Shown piece after piece: positions 1 to 8,302 of a stretch of 64,000 nucleotides of DNA. A program made the position numbers and the translations under genes. This stretch comes from Barnesiella sp. (GTDB taxonomy: Bacteria > Bacteroidota > Bacteroidia > Bacteroidales > Muribaculaceae): assembly GCA_014801075.1 (NCBI GenBank), contig JAAVEW010000011.1, positions 44,017 to 108,016 of the forward strand. The letters are read 5' to 3'. Each line of letters opens with the position of its first letter. Position 1 is the stretch's first letter. The notes beneath the pieces are model-generated. The model did not search any database and was not told the DNA's origin. It was given only the letters and a program-made list of their open reading frames with translations.

Positions 1-47
1 AATTACTGAAACAGGCAAACCAACCTATTAACAAAAAAGTATCTGCC

Positions 48-2987
48 ATGAACAAAGCCTTGAAAATCGCTTTCTCCCTCATGCTGCTCCCCGGCGGCTT
101 CACGGCCTACTCTGCCTCGCAATATCTCCACACGCCCGACGCGCAGTGGAAACTCTGCCCGGCCGACGAGGTCTCTCTCGATGAAATAGTTGACAACGGA
201 TATGACGCCTCAGCGTGGGTCGATGCCATAGTGCCAGGCACCGCCTTCACCTCCTATGTCGTAGCCGGTAAAGAACAGGACCCGAACTTCGGCGACAATA
301 TATATAATGTTGACCGAAAAAAATATGACCGCTCGATGGCCTACCGCACCAACTTCCGCGTGCCTCAGCAGCTGAGCGGCAATCGTCTTTGGCTCAACTT
401 TGACGGTATCAACCGCCGCGGCACTGTTTACCTCAACGGCCGCAAACTCGGCGTACTCGACGGCTTCATGCACCGCGGACGCTTCGACGTAACGGATATA
501 GCCCGCCGCGACGGCGACAATACTCTCGTGGTCATCGTGGACCTGCCTCAGCAACCGCTCGCCAATCAGGGCAGCCCCAACTACCTCTCGTCGGCCGGAT
601 GGGACTGGATGCCCTACGTGCCCGGTCTCAACAGCGGATTGACCGACAAGGTGTGGATTTCCGATTCGGGCGACGCTACCATCGTTGACCCCTGGATACG
701 CACTGCCAGACTCACCCCGTCGCACGACCGCGCCGAACTGATCGTGGAGACCGGCGTGAAGAACTCCGGCAAGGAGAAAAAGAGATTTACCGTCAAAGGT
801 ACAATCACCCCCGGCGACATCACGTTTGAAAAAGAAGTCGAGGTCGAACCGGGCTACACCGCAACAGTTGAGTTTGACAAACGCTATTTCCCGCAACTCT
901 CGATAAAGAATCCTGACCTGTGGTGGCCCAACGGCTACGGTGACCCCAATCTCTACAACTGCCATATCGAAGTTCTCGCCGACGGCAAGACAAGTCAGGA
1001 ACAGGACGTGACATTCGGCATACGCAAATACTCCTACGACAAGAATGACGGAGTGCTCCACATCAAAATCAACGACACCCCCGTATTCGTCAAGGGTGGC
1101 AACTGGGGCATGAGCGAGTATATGCTGCGTGCCCGCGGTCAGGAGGACTACGACACCCGCATAGCGCTCCACAAGGAGATGAACTTCAACATGATACGCA
1201 ACTGGCTCGGCTCAGTCACCGACGAAGAGTTCTACGACGCATGCGACCGCAACGGCATCATGGTGTGGGACGACTTCTGGATTAACTCCAACCCCAACGT
1301 TCCCTACGACCTTAACGCGTTCAACAACAACGTGATGGAGAAAATCAAGCGCTTGCGCAACCACGCAGCCATCGCAGTGTGGTGTGGCGACAACGAGGCT
1401 CACCCGCTGCAGCCTATCGACGACTGGATGGCAACCGACATAGCCGCTTTCGACGGCGGCGACCGCATGTATCAGCCCCGCTCCAACGCTGAAGGACTGA
1501 GCGGCAGCGGTTCGTGGGGCGCCTTTGACCCTCGTCACTACTTCACCCCCTATCCCAACAGTTACGCCGGAAGCGACGGTTATGGCAGCTGGGGTTTCCG
1601 CACCGAAATCGGTACTGCCGTTGTTCCCACCTATACCAGCCTTGTCAAGTTCATGCCCGACGACCACCTGTGGCCCATCGACGACATGTGGAACAAGCAC
1701 TTCTTCGGACAGCTCGCCTTCAACGCCGACCCCGACGGTTACGTCAGAATGGTTACCGAAAACTGGGGTGAACCCACCAACGCCGCTGACTTCTGCAAGA
1801 AAGGCCAGCTCCTCAACTACGAGTCAAACAAAGCGATGTACGAAGGATGGATTGACCACATGTGGGACGACGCCTCGGGCATCATGACATGGATGAGCCA
1901 GTCGGCCTACCCCTCGATGGTATGGCAGACCTATGACTACTATTTCGACCCGACAGGCGCCTACTGGGGTTGCAAGTCGGCCTGCGAACCGGTTCACATC
2001 TACTGGAACCCCGTCAGCAACGCCGTGCGCGTAGCCAACACTACCTCCGACGGCCGCTATGACCTCACAGCCGAAGCCCGCGTCTACAACCTCGACGGCA
2101 AGGAGGTGAAACGCTACACCAAATCGGCCAAAGTCAACTCCGCGTCCAATAAAGTCACCGACGCCTTTACCCTCGATTTCAACACTGACCGCGACACAAT
2201 ATCGCTCGGCAAAACCGTCACTGCCTCGTCGACCAAAGAGGGTCAGCCCGGCGACGTTGCCGACGGCAACTCCCACACCCGCTGGGCGGCCGAGAAACGA
2301 CCCGGCGAATGGATTACCATTGACCTCGGCGAGAAGATGAAAGTGGCCGGCGTGCGCCTCAACTGGGAAGCTGCCTACGCCAAGAAATACAAAGTGCAGG
2401 TGAGCGAGAACGGCCACTGGTGGCGCGATGTAGTCAACGAGGAAAACGGCGAACCGGGCATAGCCGAATACTTCTTCAACGAAGCCGACGCCCGCTACGT
2501 GCGCATGCAGGGAGTGGAACTCGGCAACGACTACGGCTACTCTCTCTGGGACTTCGACGTCTACGGCGCGCAGAAGCCTTCGGAAGGTCTCGATGACACT
2601 CATTTTATCAACCTGCAGCTCAAGGACAACAACGGCGCTCTCATCAGCGAGAACAACTACTGGCGAGGCCACGACCGCAAGAACTTCCAGGCCATAAACT
2701 CAATGCCCAAGGCCAATCTCAAGGTCAAGGACAATATGAAGATTGTTGACGGAAAGGCCGTGATTACCACCACAATCACCAATCCCCGCAGCGCCCGCTC
2801 GGCAGCCTTCGCCGTGCACGCACAACCCGTGCGCAACAGCGACGGCGAACGCCTCCTCCCCGCCATCGAGAGTGACAACTACTTCACCCTGATGCCCGGC
2901 CAGAGCAAAACGGTAACCTTCACATTCTCCCCCTCCCTCCTCGACGACTCCGGCTACACCCTGAAAGTCGAACCCTACAACAACTGA
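48..2987 (+). CDS. Secreted GH2-family glycoside hydrolase with C-terminal discoidin domain (exo-beta-glucosaminidase / beta-mannosidase-like)
   Basis: 979 aa. The N-terminus is a signal peptide (hydrophobic stretch ending about residue 23), so the enzyme is exported. The order is a GH2 sugar-binding domain (about 50-190), immunoglobulin-like domains (about 200-330), a TIM barrel (about 340-640) and a discoidin/CBM32-like domain (about 725-845, with DGNSHTRWAAE and WITIDLGE). The motif WCGDNE places the likely acid/base at E450, and FRTEIGTA places the likely nucleophile at E520. Their 70-residue spacing is close to that in GH2 exo-beta-D-glucosaminidases. The family releases beta-linked hexose or glucosamine from glycan ends; the exact substrate is inferred, not shown. 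It ends in a strong terminator, and the fucosidase-like gene that follows has its own promoter box, so the two form a small glycan-degradation locus without SusC/D genes in this window. Confidence 0.85.
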   Translation: MNKALKIAFSLMLLPGGFTAYSASQYLHTPDAQWKLCPADEVSLDEIVDNGYDASAWVDAIVPGTAFTSYVVAGKEQDPNFGDNIYNVDRKKYDRSMAYRTNFRVPQQLSGNRLWLNFDGINRRGTVYLNGRKLGVLDGFMHRGRFDVTDIARRDGDNTLVVIVDLPQQPLANQGSPNYLSSAGWDWMPYVPGLNSGLTDKVWISDSGDATIVDPWIRTARLTPSHDRAELIVETGVKNSGKEKKRFTVKGTITPGDITFEKEVEVEPGYTATVEFDKRYFPQLSIKNPDLWWPNGYGDPNLYNCHIEVLADGKTSQEQDVTFGIRKYSYDKNDGVLHIKINDTPVFVKGGNWGMSEYMLRARGQEDYDTRIALHKEMNFNMIRNWLGSVTDEEFYDACDRNGIMVWDDFWINSNPNVPYDLNAFNNNVMEKIKRLRNHAAIAVWCGDNEAHPLQPIDDWMATDIAAFDGGDRMYQPRSNAEGLSGSGSWGAFDPRHYFTPYPNSYAGSDGYGSWGFRTEIGTAVVPTYTSLVKFMPDDHLWPIDDMWNKHFFGQLAFNADPDGYVRMVTENWGEPTNAADFCKKGQLLNYESNKAMYEGWIDHMWDDASGIMTWMSQSAYPSMVWQTYDYYFDPTGAYWGCKSACEPVHIYWNPVSNAVRVANTTSDGRYDLTAEARVYNLDGKEVKRYTKSAKVNSASNKVTDAFTLDFNTDRDTISLGKTVTASSTKEGQPGDVADGNSHTRWAAEKRPGEWITIDLGEKMKVAGVRLNWEAAYAKKYKVQVSENGHWWRDVVNEENGEPGIAEYFFNEADARYVRMQGVELGNDYGYSLWDFDVYGAQKPSEGLDDTHFINLQLKDNNGALISENNYWRGHDRKNFQAINSMPKANLKVKDNMKIVDGKAVITTTITNPRSARSAAFAVHAQPVRNSDGERLLPAIESDNYFTLMPGQSKTVTFTFSPSLLDDSGYTLKVEPYNN

Positions 2988-3019
2988 TACCCCCGCAATT
3001 ATTACTACCTCAATAAAGG

Positions 3020-3061
3020 AATGCCCCCGAAAAAGTTGTGCAGAACTTTCTTGGGGGCATT
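3020..3061 (+). terminator. Intrinsic terminator after the GH2 gene
   Basis: AATGCCCCC (3020-3028) pairs with GGGGGCATT (3053-3061). An inner AAAGTT/AACTTT stem (3032-3049) lies between them, and a T-rich stretch follows. It separates the GH2 gene from the next transcription unit. Confidence 0.85.
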
Positions 3062-3126
3062 TCTTTATGTTACACGCCCCCGGCAATCAATTCATCGCTA
3101 TATTAGCTTTATAATCAAATTTTCCC

Positions 3127-3134
3127 TATATTTG
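3127..3134 (+). promoter_or_regulatory. Bacteroidota -7 box (TATATTTG) for the GH95 gene
   Basis: TATATTTG fits the TAnnTTTG consensus and lies about 90 nt upstream of the chosen ATG at 3224. No well-spaced -33 TTTG is evident. Confidence 0.5.
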
Positions 3135-3223
3135 TAATCCGATTTGATTTATGTGTGTATCTATCATATTCCAACGGTACTTTTTTACCTGATTATTTTT
3201 CAAACCTAACCAACATTTTTCAC

Positions 3224-6094
3224 ATGAAATTGAAAACCGTAATCACATTCCTTGTTGCTTGGTTCAGTACGCTTGGCGTATATGGAGCGCTACGCCCTGA
3301 GTTCAGCGACAACAGTAACGAACATTGGTACTACATCGCCTTCACGGCCGGTGAAGCCGTAATCGAAGATGCTCCCGACGGCGGCGAAATACGCACCGCG
3401 TGGGCCACGAAGAGCAATCCCGCGCAGCTGTGGAAACTTGTCGGCACTCCCGATAATTTCATCCTGCAAAGCAAAGCCGGTCACTTCGCCCGCTTCGACG
3501 GCAAACTGAAATCGACCGCCGACAAAGCAGCCGCCTCACAGCTCGCCATGGTCAACTCCTCGTCCTACCATTTCCCCGACGCATGGGAGATAGAGCTTAC
3601 CGACAACGACGGCCACCGTAAATACTTCAACCAGTGGGGCATGAGCGGCGCAGGCGCAAGCATCGGCCTCAACAATAATAATGACCGCAACAATCCCGTC
3701 ATCTTCATCAATCCCGACGACATAGCCCAGCAGGCTCCCGTTCCCGCAGTCAAAGAGTACAACACCGTAGCGGCTGCCGGCTACACCCCGGCCCATCGCA
3801 ACACGCTGTGGTACACTACCCCCGTCACTGCCACCACCGTAAGCGACCCCTGGACCGAGTATGCCCTCCCCATAGGCAACGGCGAGTTCGGCGCAATGAT
3901 TTTCGGCGGTATCGCGTGCGACCGCGTTCAGTTCAACGACAAGTCGCTCTGGAGCGGTTCACCCACAATGCGCGGCACCTACCTCAGCTTCGGCAATCTC
4001 TACATCGAGGACCTTTCCGGCAACTTCGGTTACTCAGCCGATAAAGCCGCAACCAACTACGTGCGCAACCTCGACCTCTCCGAGGGCAAAGCCAACGTCA
4101 CCTACACCACTGCCGACGGCAACATCACCTACACCCGCGAATACATAGCAAGCTACCCTGACAAGTCGGTAGCCGTTCGCATCAAGGCCTCGAAGCCGGG
4201 TCAGGTGAGCCTCCGTCTCTCACTCTTCAACGACATCAAGAAATCGGTAGTGCGCCCTCTCTACAAGGATGGCGAAATATCGTTTGACGGCGACCTCGAC
4301 CTCGTAAGCTTCGCCGCCCGCGTCGTGCCTACCGCCAAAGGGGGTACCATCACCACCAACAACGACAATATCGAAATCAAGGGTGCCGACGAGGTAACAA
4401 TCGTGCTCGCCGGAGCCACCAACTTCGACCAGCACTCCCCCTCCTACACCTCCGACAAATCGCGCCTCGTGCCCATGGTTGACAAGCGCGCACGCTCGGC
4501 CGCTAAAAAAGGATGGAAGAAACTTCTCGACCGCCACACCGCCGACTACACCGCGCTCTACAACCGCGCCGAACTGAAAATAGACAACGCTCTCAACGCT
4601 CTCACCACCGAGGATATGATCAAGGCCTACAACAGCGGCAACGACGTGACAGCGCCCACCTCGCTGATGCTCGAAGAGCTCTACTTCGCCTACGGTCGCT
4701 ACCTGCTCATCGCCGCATCGCGTGGTATGGACACCCCCTCCAACCTGCAAGGCATCTGGAACCAGTCAGACAACCCCGCATGGCAGGCCGACATCCACTC
4801 AGACATAAACGTGCAGATGAACCACTGGCCCTGCGAGGTCACCAACCTCTCGGAAACCCACATGCCCTACCTCAACTACGTGCACAGCATGGCCCTCGAG
4901 CACGAAGAGTGGCCCGAATATGCCCGCCGCGCCGGAGCTACCAAGGGTTGGACCTGCTACACTCAGAACAACATCTTCGGTCACTCCGACTATGCCGAAA
5001 ACTACGTCATAGCCAACGCCTGGTACACCAGCCACCTATGGCAGCACTACCAGTTCACGCTCGACAAGCAGTTCCTCAAAGAGAAAGCATTCCCCACGAT
5101 GCTCAGCACAACCGAGTTCTGGCTCGAACGCCTCGTCAAGGACACCGACGGCACATGGGTAGCTCCCGATGAATGGTCGCCCGAACATGGACCCGGCCGC
5201 GAGCACGGCACAGCCCACGCCCAGCAGCTCATCTCCGACCTCTTCGCCTCCACCCTCGAAGCCATCGATATTCTCGGCAAAGATGCCGGCGTATCGGCCG
5301 ACTTTGTCAACACATTGAAAGATAAATACGCCAACCTCGACCGCGGTCTCGCCATCGAGACCTACAACGGCGAATGGGGCGAGCAGCACATTCCCGCCGG
5401 CACTCCTATACTCCGCGAGTGGAAAACAAGCCCCTTCACTGTCGGACAGAACGAACACCGCCATCAGTCCCACCTCATGGCCCTCTACCCCCTCGGCGAC
5501 ATCACCCCCGAAAGCGAATACTTCAACGCAGCCGTCAACTCGTTGAAATTGCGCGGCGACCACACAACCGGTTGGTCACTCGCATGGCGTCTCTGCCTCT
5601 GGGCACGTGCTCTCGACGGCGACCACGCCCATGAGACCATGCGCAAAGCTCTCCGCCACTCCGAAAGCTACTGGTTGACCTACGAGACCGCCGGCGTCTA
5701 CTACAACCTTTTCGACTCCCACTCACCCTTCCAGATTGACGGTAACTACGGCTACACAGCCGGCGTCAGCGAGATGCTCCTCCAGAGCCACGGCGGCACA
5801 ATACGCCTGCTCCCCGCCCTCCCCTCATGCTGGGCCAAAGGCTCAATGCGCGGCCTCAAAGCACGCGGCAACTTTGAAGTGGACCAGCAGTGGACCGACG
5901 GACAACTCGAATCCTGCACAATCCGTTCACTCGCCGGCAACGAAGTAAAAGTAGCCTACAAGGACATCGCCAACGCCACCATCACCGACCACAAAGGCCG
6001 CCCCGTCACCGTCACCACCCCCGACACCAACACGGTAACCTTCCCCACCAAAAAAGGCGCCACCTACACCATCACCTTCCCCACCAACAAATAA
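3224..6094 (+). CDS. Secreted GH95-family alpha-L-fucosidase (or alpha-L-galactosidase)
   Basis: 956 aa from the ATG at 3224. That start is chosen because it opens directly into a signal peptide ([18 protein letters not shown]); an in-frame ATG 69 bases upstream would add an unlikely leader. An N-terminal beta-trefoil-like region (about 25-165) precedes the GH95 fold, recognised by [32 protein letters not shown] and FQIDGNYG. By analogy with Bifidobacterium AfcA, E654 (in WSPEHG) is the likely acid and D839 (in QIDGNYG) an active-site Asp. In the N-x-N motif the second Asn is N529, but the first position appears to be Asp (D527). GH95 enzymes remove terminal alpha-1,2-fucose or L-galactose from host or plant glycans, here probably in the periplasm or at the cell surface. 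Confidence 0.85.
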   Translation: MKLKTVITFLVAWFSTLGVYGALRPEFSDNSNEHWYYIAFTAGEAVIEDAPDGGEIRTAWATKSNPAQLWKLVGTPDNFILQSKAGHFARFDGKLKSTADKAAASQLAMVNSSSYHFPDAWEIELTDNDGHRKYFNQWGMSGAGASIGLNNNNDRNNPVIFINPDDIAQQAPVPAVKEYNTVAAAGYTPAHRNTLWYTTPVTATTVSDPWTEYALPIGNGEFGAMIFGGIACDRVQFNDKSLWSGSPTMRGTYLSFGNLYIEDLSGNFGYSADKAATNYVRNLDLSEGKANVTYTTADGNITYTREYIASYPDKSVAVRIKASKPGQVSLRLSLFNDIKKSVVRPLYKDGEISFDGDLDLVSFAARVVPTAKGGTITTNNDNIEIKGADEVTIVLAGATNFDQHSPSYTSDKSRLVPMVDKRARSAAKKGWKKLLDRHTADYTALYNRAELKIDNALNALTTEDMIKAYNSGNDVTAPTSLMLEELYFAYGRYLLIAASRGMDTPSNLQGIWNQSDNPAWQADIHSDINVQMNHWPCEVTNLSETHMPYLNYVHSMALEHEEWPEYARRAGATKGWTCYTQNNIFGHSDYAENYVIANAWYTSHLWQHYQFTLDKQFLKEKAFPTMLSTTEFWLERLVKDTDGTWVAPDEWSPEHGPGREHGTAHAQQLISDLFASTLEAIDILGKDAGVSADFVNTLKDKYANLDRGLAIETYNGEWGEQHIPAGTPILREWKTSPFTVGQNEHRHQSHLMALYPLGDITPESEYFNAAVNSLKLRGDHTTGWSLAWRLCLWARALDGDHAHETMRKALRHSESYWLTYETAGVYYNLFDSHSPFQIDGNYGYTAGVSEMLLQSHGGTIRLLPALPSCWAKGSMRGLKARGNFEVDQQWTDGQLESCTIRSLAGNEVKVAYKDIANATITDHKGRPVTVTTPDTNTVTFPTKKGATYTITFPTNK

Positions 6095-6138
6095 CAGCAG
6101 TAGTACACCAACAAATAAAATAGTACACCAACAAATAA
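6082..6138 (+). repeat. Three direct copies of CACCAACAAATAA spanning a stop codon
   Basis: CACCAACAAATAA occurs at 6082-6094, 6106-6118 and 6126-6138. The first copy includes the TAA stop of the GH95 gene. The last two lie in 20-bp units beginning TAGTACACC. Replication slippage at the gene end is the simple explanation. Confidence 0.8.
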
Positions 6139-6221
6139 TAGTTGTATCTAAAAATAATAGCGGTAGTATCCGCAATACTACAAAGAAAGATACTACAACT
6201 AAAGATACAATAAAACAGCAA

Positions 6222-6257
6222 AGAGAGCCTGTTCCAAAATCCCGGAACAGGCTCTCT
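6222..6257. terminator. Perfect 14-bp hairpin downstream of the GH95 gene
   Basis: AGAGAGCCTGTTCC (6222-6235) and its exact complement (6244-6257) enclose an 8-nt loop. The T-run afterwards is short. It lies about 130 nt past the GH95 stop and is the likely transcript end. Confidence 0.75.
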
Positions 6258-6317
6258 TACTTATATGGATAAAAACTAATTCGTTAATTTCTGCTCGCGC
6301 TCTATGCACAATCGGCG

Positions 6318-6420
6318 ATAGCGTGGAGCGAGTCGGAGACTCGCTGATTGTGGCTAACCCCGGTGCTTTAGCCCGGGGAGCCCCGGTACACAGTTAGAGT
6401 CGCCTCGGAGAGGCGATTCG
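6318..6420 (+). repeat. Three-hairpin dispersed repeat, copy 1
   Basis: Three palindromic modules lie in fixed order. Module A is GCGAGTC-gga-GACTCGC (6328-6344). Module B is a CCCCGG...CCGGGG hairpin (6358-6378), imperfect here. Module C is TCGCCTC-gga-GAGGCGA (6400-6416). The same order recurs at 54235-54335 (reverse) and 54560-54660 (forward). The whole 6095-6720 stretch contains no recognisable gene: only tandem repeats, a terminator, this element, a peptidase gene fragment and a plus-strand promoter. Confidence 0.85.
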
Positions 6421-6421
6421 C

Positions 6422-6606
6422 GGTTACTTTGTCAGGGGAGAGTAGTCGCGGGAGTAGCGGAGCATTTGGGGGATGTATTCCTCGGTGTAGTCGATGGTTA
6501 CGTCGGTTACGTTGCCGTCGGCGTCAAACACGGGGGTGTAGACAGGGTTGACGAAGCCTTTGTAGGGGGCTATGTTGAGATGGGCATAACGGTCGAGGAC
6601 TTCCTG
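6422..6606 (-). pseudogene. Duplicated 3' fragment of the M49 peptidase gene
   Basis: These 185 bases match 8301-8485, the end of the intact M49 peptidase gene, without gaps and with 7 substitutions (about 96% identity). The fragment contains 60 codons, the stop codon (6424-6426, reverse strand) and two bases beyond it. All seven differences are third-position and synonymous. The similarity stops abruptly at both ends: just after the stop codon and after the Glu/Gln codons at 6606/8485. There is no start, so it cannot be expressed as the peptidase. It marks the left junction of the 6.6-8.3 kb insertion and is read as a displaced gene end left by recombination. Confidence 0.9.
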
Positions 6607-6648
6607 TGACCAAATTTAAATATAAAACCCAACTTTGTTATCCAAAAA

Positions 6649-6680
6649 TTTGTTTGAATGATAAGAAGTTATTAACTTTG
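6649..6680 (+). promoter_or_regulatory. Strong Bacteroidota promoter pointing rightwards into the island
   Basis: TTTG (6649-6652), a 20-nt spacer, then TAACTTTG (6673-6680) match both boxes of the Bacteroides consensus. No plus-strand gene follows; a terminator lies only about 40-65 nt downstream. Confidence 0.6.
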
Positions 6681-6686
6681 TAACAT

Positions 6687-6745
6687 CTCACCAACCAGGC
6701 GTTGAAAGAGAAACGGGAGCGGTCATTGCCGCTCCTTGCTTTTTA
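6687..6745 (+). ncRNA. Candidate short RNA, antisense to the end of the island gene
   Basis: The transcript is bounded by the promoter at 6649-6680 and the hairpin/T-run at 6716-6744, giving roughly 55-60 nt. It overlaps the last codons and stop of the minus-strand gene that ends at 6723. No homology to a named RNA is recognised; existence and function are inferred from the boundaries alone. Confidence 0.35.
6716..6744. terminator. Terminator at the end of the island operon
   Basis: GGAGCGG (6716-6722) pairs with CCGCTCC (6729-6735) around TCATTG. TTGCTTTTT follows on the plus strand. The loop contains the stop codon of the minus-strand gene. The T-run faces the plus strand, so it best terminates rightward transcription. 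Confidence 0.6.
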
Positions 6746-7235
6746 TATATTCTTCATACTCTTTAATGAATTTCTTTTTCCGCCATTCGTGCTCTATTAA
6801 GTATGCAGTCCACGGAAGTAAATACCCATTTCCCTTACGAAGTATTACCACATAATTTTCATCCTCATGCATGATAAGCACATTTGTTTTGGTTCCACGA
6901 GTATTTTCCCATACTCGCAGATATGGATGTTCACTATTATTTATAATGAAAGAAGGCCATTTAATACGTTCTAATCGTCTAAGATCAGGAAGTCTGTTTT
7001 GCTCAATAGCACCCTCCGAAGTCATGTGCCAAAAAGTAGCCTCTTTTCCCTCCGTCACGGGATATTTCTTTAAAGCCAATCTTGTGCCCCTAAATATTGG
7101 ACGGTTGCGAATGAACTCATCAGTAAAAATTTCATAGACAGCCTCGAGATAACGAGCGAAGTTACCTCCGAATTGCGAAAGTTCAATTAAGTCAGGCAAT
7201 TCAAGTATCTGTTCTTTCTCAATGCTTTCGTCCAT
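6723..7235 (-). CDS. Unrecognised 170-aa accessory protein, partner of DUF3800
   Basis: 170 aa, soluble and charged, with no signal peptide or membrane segment. The central region has RPIFRGTRLALKKY, ATFWHMTSEG, LPDLRRLERIKWPS and KTNVLIMHED, followed by a YLLPWTAYLIE segment and a Lys/Glu-rich tail. I recall similar uncharacterised proteins in accessory regions of other bacteria (FWHMxSEG and DLRRxERIxWP pattern), but cannot name a domain with confidence. A small RNase-toxin-like fold is one possibility; no catalytic residues are proven. Its start overlaps the end of the DUF3800 gene by 17 bases, so the two are translationally coupled. The DNA is clearly AT-richer than the flanks, suggesting transfer. 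It probably acts with the DUF3800 protein in a defence or toxin-antitoxin role, which is inference only. Confidence 0.7.
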   Translation of the reverse strand: MDESIEKEQILELPDLIELSQFGGNFARYLEAVYEIFTDEFIRNRPIFRGTRLALKKYPVTEGKEATFWHMTSEGAIEQNRLPDLRRLERIKWPSFIINNSEHPYLRVWENTRGTKTNVLIMHEDENYVVILRKGNGYLLPWTAYLIEHEWRKKKFIKEYEEYIKSKERQ

Positions 7236-7929
7236 GCCACAATAAAATATTAAATTTAGGTTCGAGGGGCCAGGTGGTGGAATTAAGAGTATATCCGCTT
7301 CTTTTACGAATTAAATTTATAAGAGCTAATTTGGCCTCATTAGAATTAAGACCGCGATGAAAATACGATAAAGCTCCTATCAAAAGGTCTGTCAGGCCCA
7401 TAATCTCTACCTCGTGAGACCGAATCTGCTGAACTCGATGAATCATCTGCCGGTCAAAATCATAACTGCTGTTACACAAAACATCGTGTAATTTCTCAAC
7501 TTTTTTCTGACTGCGTGTATCCTTAATGTCAATATAAATTGAATACTTATTATTAGGTGCAAAAATGCGCCTAAGCATTAAAAAGTATGCACGATAGTAA
7601 AACTCATCGTGTGTCAAATTAAAATCGGCTAAGTTGAGGTCTCTTTTGTCAACAATAATAGCGCGGAATGTAAGATAGCTACTATCGAAGAAATAATTAA
7701 TTAGGGCATTATAGTAATCCGATTTTGCATTGGACACCTTGTTCCATTTAATCTCAGTATCACGATAGATACCAAACTGAGCTTTAATAGCTCTTATATC
7801 GTCTGAAACCTGCTTCTTAAATTCATCAGGACAGACTATGCCACCAATTACCATTACAAAATCGTTATCACGTCCGTTCTGTAAATGGCAACTCTCGTCG
7901 CAGTAAATATCGAATAATTTATACGCCAT
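7219..7929 (-). CDS. DUF3800-family protein (predicted RNase H-fold nuclease)
   Basis: 236 aa. The N-terminus reads MAYKLFDIYCDESCHL: the acidic DES motif (D11-E12-S13) near the start is the hallmark of DUF3800. It is followed by FVMVIGGIVCP, a hydrophobic strand typical of the family. Further acidic positions (IYIDIKDTRSQKK, MGLTDLLIGALSYF) fit the proposed RNase H-like active site. DUF3800 proteins have no established reaction but recur in mobile and defence-associated loci. This is the first gene of a two-gene operon, overlapping the 170-aa partner by 17 bases. Local GC is only about 30-40% against 50% or more in neighbours. The operon lies between two copies of the M49 gene end. The family call is firm, the role unknown. 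Confidence 0.8.
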   Translation of the reverse strand: MAYKLFDIYCDESCHLQNGRDNDFVMVIGGIVCPDEFKKQVSDDIRAIKAQFGIYRDTEIKWNKVSNAKSDYYNALINYFFDSSYLTFRAIIVDKRDLNLADFNLTHDEFYYRAYFLMLRRIFAPNNKYSIYIDIKDTRSQKKVEKLHDVLCNSSYDFDRQMIHRVQQIRSHEVEIMGLTDLLIGALSYFHRGLNSNEAKLALINLIRKRSGYTLNSTTWPLEPKFNILLWHGRKH

Positions 7930-7931
7930 GT

Positions 7932-8037
7932 TTAGTCCCAGTTTTTAAGGTTGTCAATATAAAGTTCATCCGTTTCCCTTAATTTTAAAATCTTCAAAGC
8001 CGTTACTAAGTTTCAATAGTGCCTGTTCAATCTTCAT
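7932..8037 (-). pseudogene. Possible small ORF upstream of the DUF3800 gene, frameshifted
   Basis: From the ATG at 8035-8037 the reverse strand reads MKIEQALLKLSNGFEDFK and soon stops (TGA at 7966-7968; 23 aa). Moving by +1 near 7990-7995 continues as KLRETDELYIDNLKNWD with a TAA at 7932-7934, three bases before the DUF3800 ATG. The combined product would be about 35 aa and strongly charged, like a small antitoxin or leader peptide. Either a real frameshift broke it or this is coincidence in AT-rich DNA. The rest of 7930-8302 holds only a promoter-like box, a decayed stretch around 8108-8140 and a terminator. Confidence 0.3.
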
Positions 8038-8054
8038 AAACTTAATATTATATG

Positions 8055-8062
8055 CAAATATA
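8055..8062 (-). promoter_or_regulatory. -7 box (TATATTTG) for the island operon
   Basis: On the reverse strand TATATTTG lies 17 nt upstream of the small ATG at 8037 and about 125 nt upstream of the DUF3800 start. No good -33 box is seen. Confidence 0.45.
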
Positions 8063-8177
8063 TGAAATTTTCATATAACACCACTCATACTGAGGTAAAA
8101 AGGATAGCGAGGGGTGTTGGGGACTCGCTCATTTCCTGCCGGCGGGGATATCGTAATAATAAAGATATAGTATTAAT

Positions 8178-8218
8178 AAAAAAGTGGGGACGTGTTGTTG
8201 GTACGTCACCACTTTTTT
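8178..8218. terminator. Bidirectional terminator after the M49 peptidase gene
   Basis: A run of six A plus GTGGGGACGT (8178-8193) pairs with ACGTCACCAC plus six T (8203-8218), with one G-T wobble. It lies 85 bases past the M49 stop and has A and T runs suited to both directions. Confidence 0.85.
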
Positions 8219-8302
8219 GAGGTATTCTGTATGTTCTGATTGGGTATGCTCCGGTTCTGTTTGTAACGATACTGTTTGTTACGGGGGGCGTTTTGGGCCG
8301 GG

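Noticed and set aside
210..1172. Long reverse-strand open frame opposite the GH2 gene (similar cases at 1824-2672, 4220-4750, 8276-9124, 10321-11439, 41324-42202, 45369-46169, 47884-48783)
   Set aside because: They mirror the codon pattern of well-identified genes on the other strand and have no recognisable domains; GC-rich third positions explain them.
8108..8140. Fourth copy of the three-hairpin repeat
   Set aside because: Only a few words (GCGAG, GGGACTCGCTCATT) resemble module A and no palindrome is intact; at most a decayed trace.
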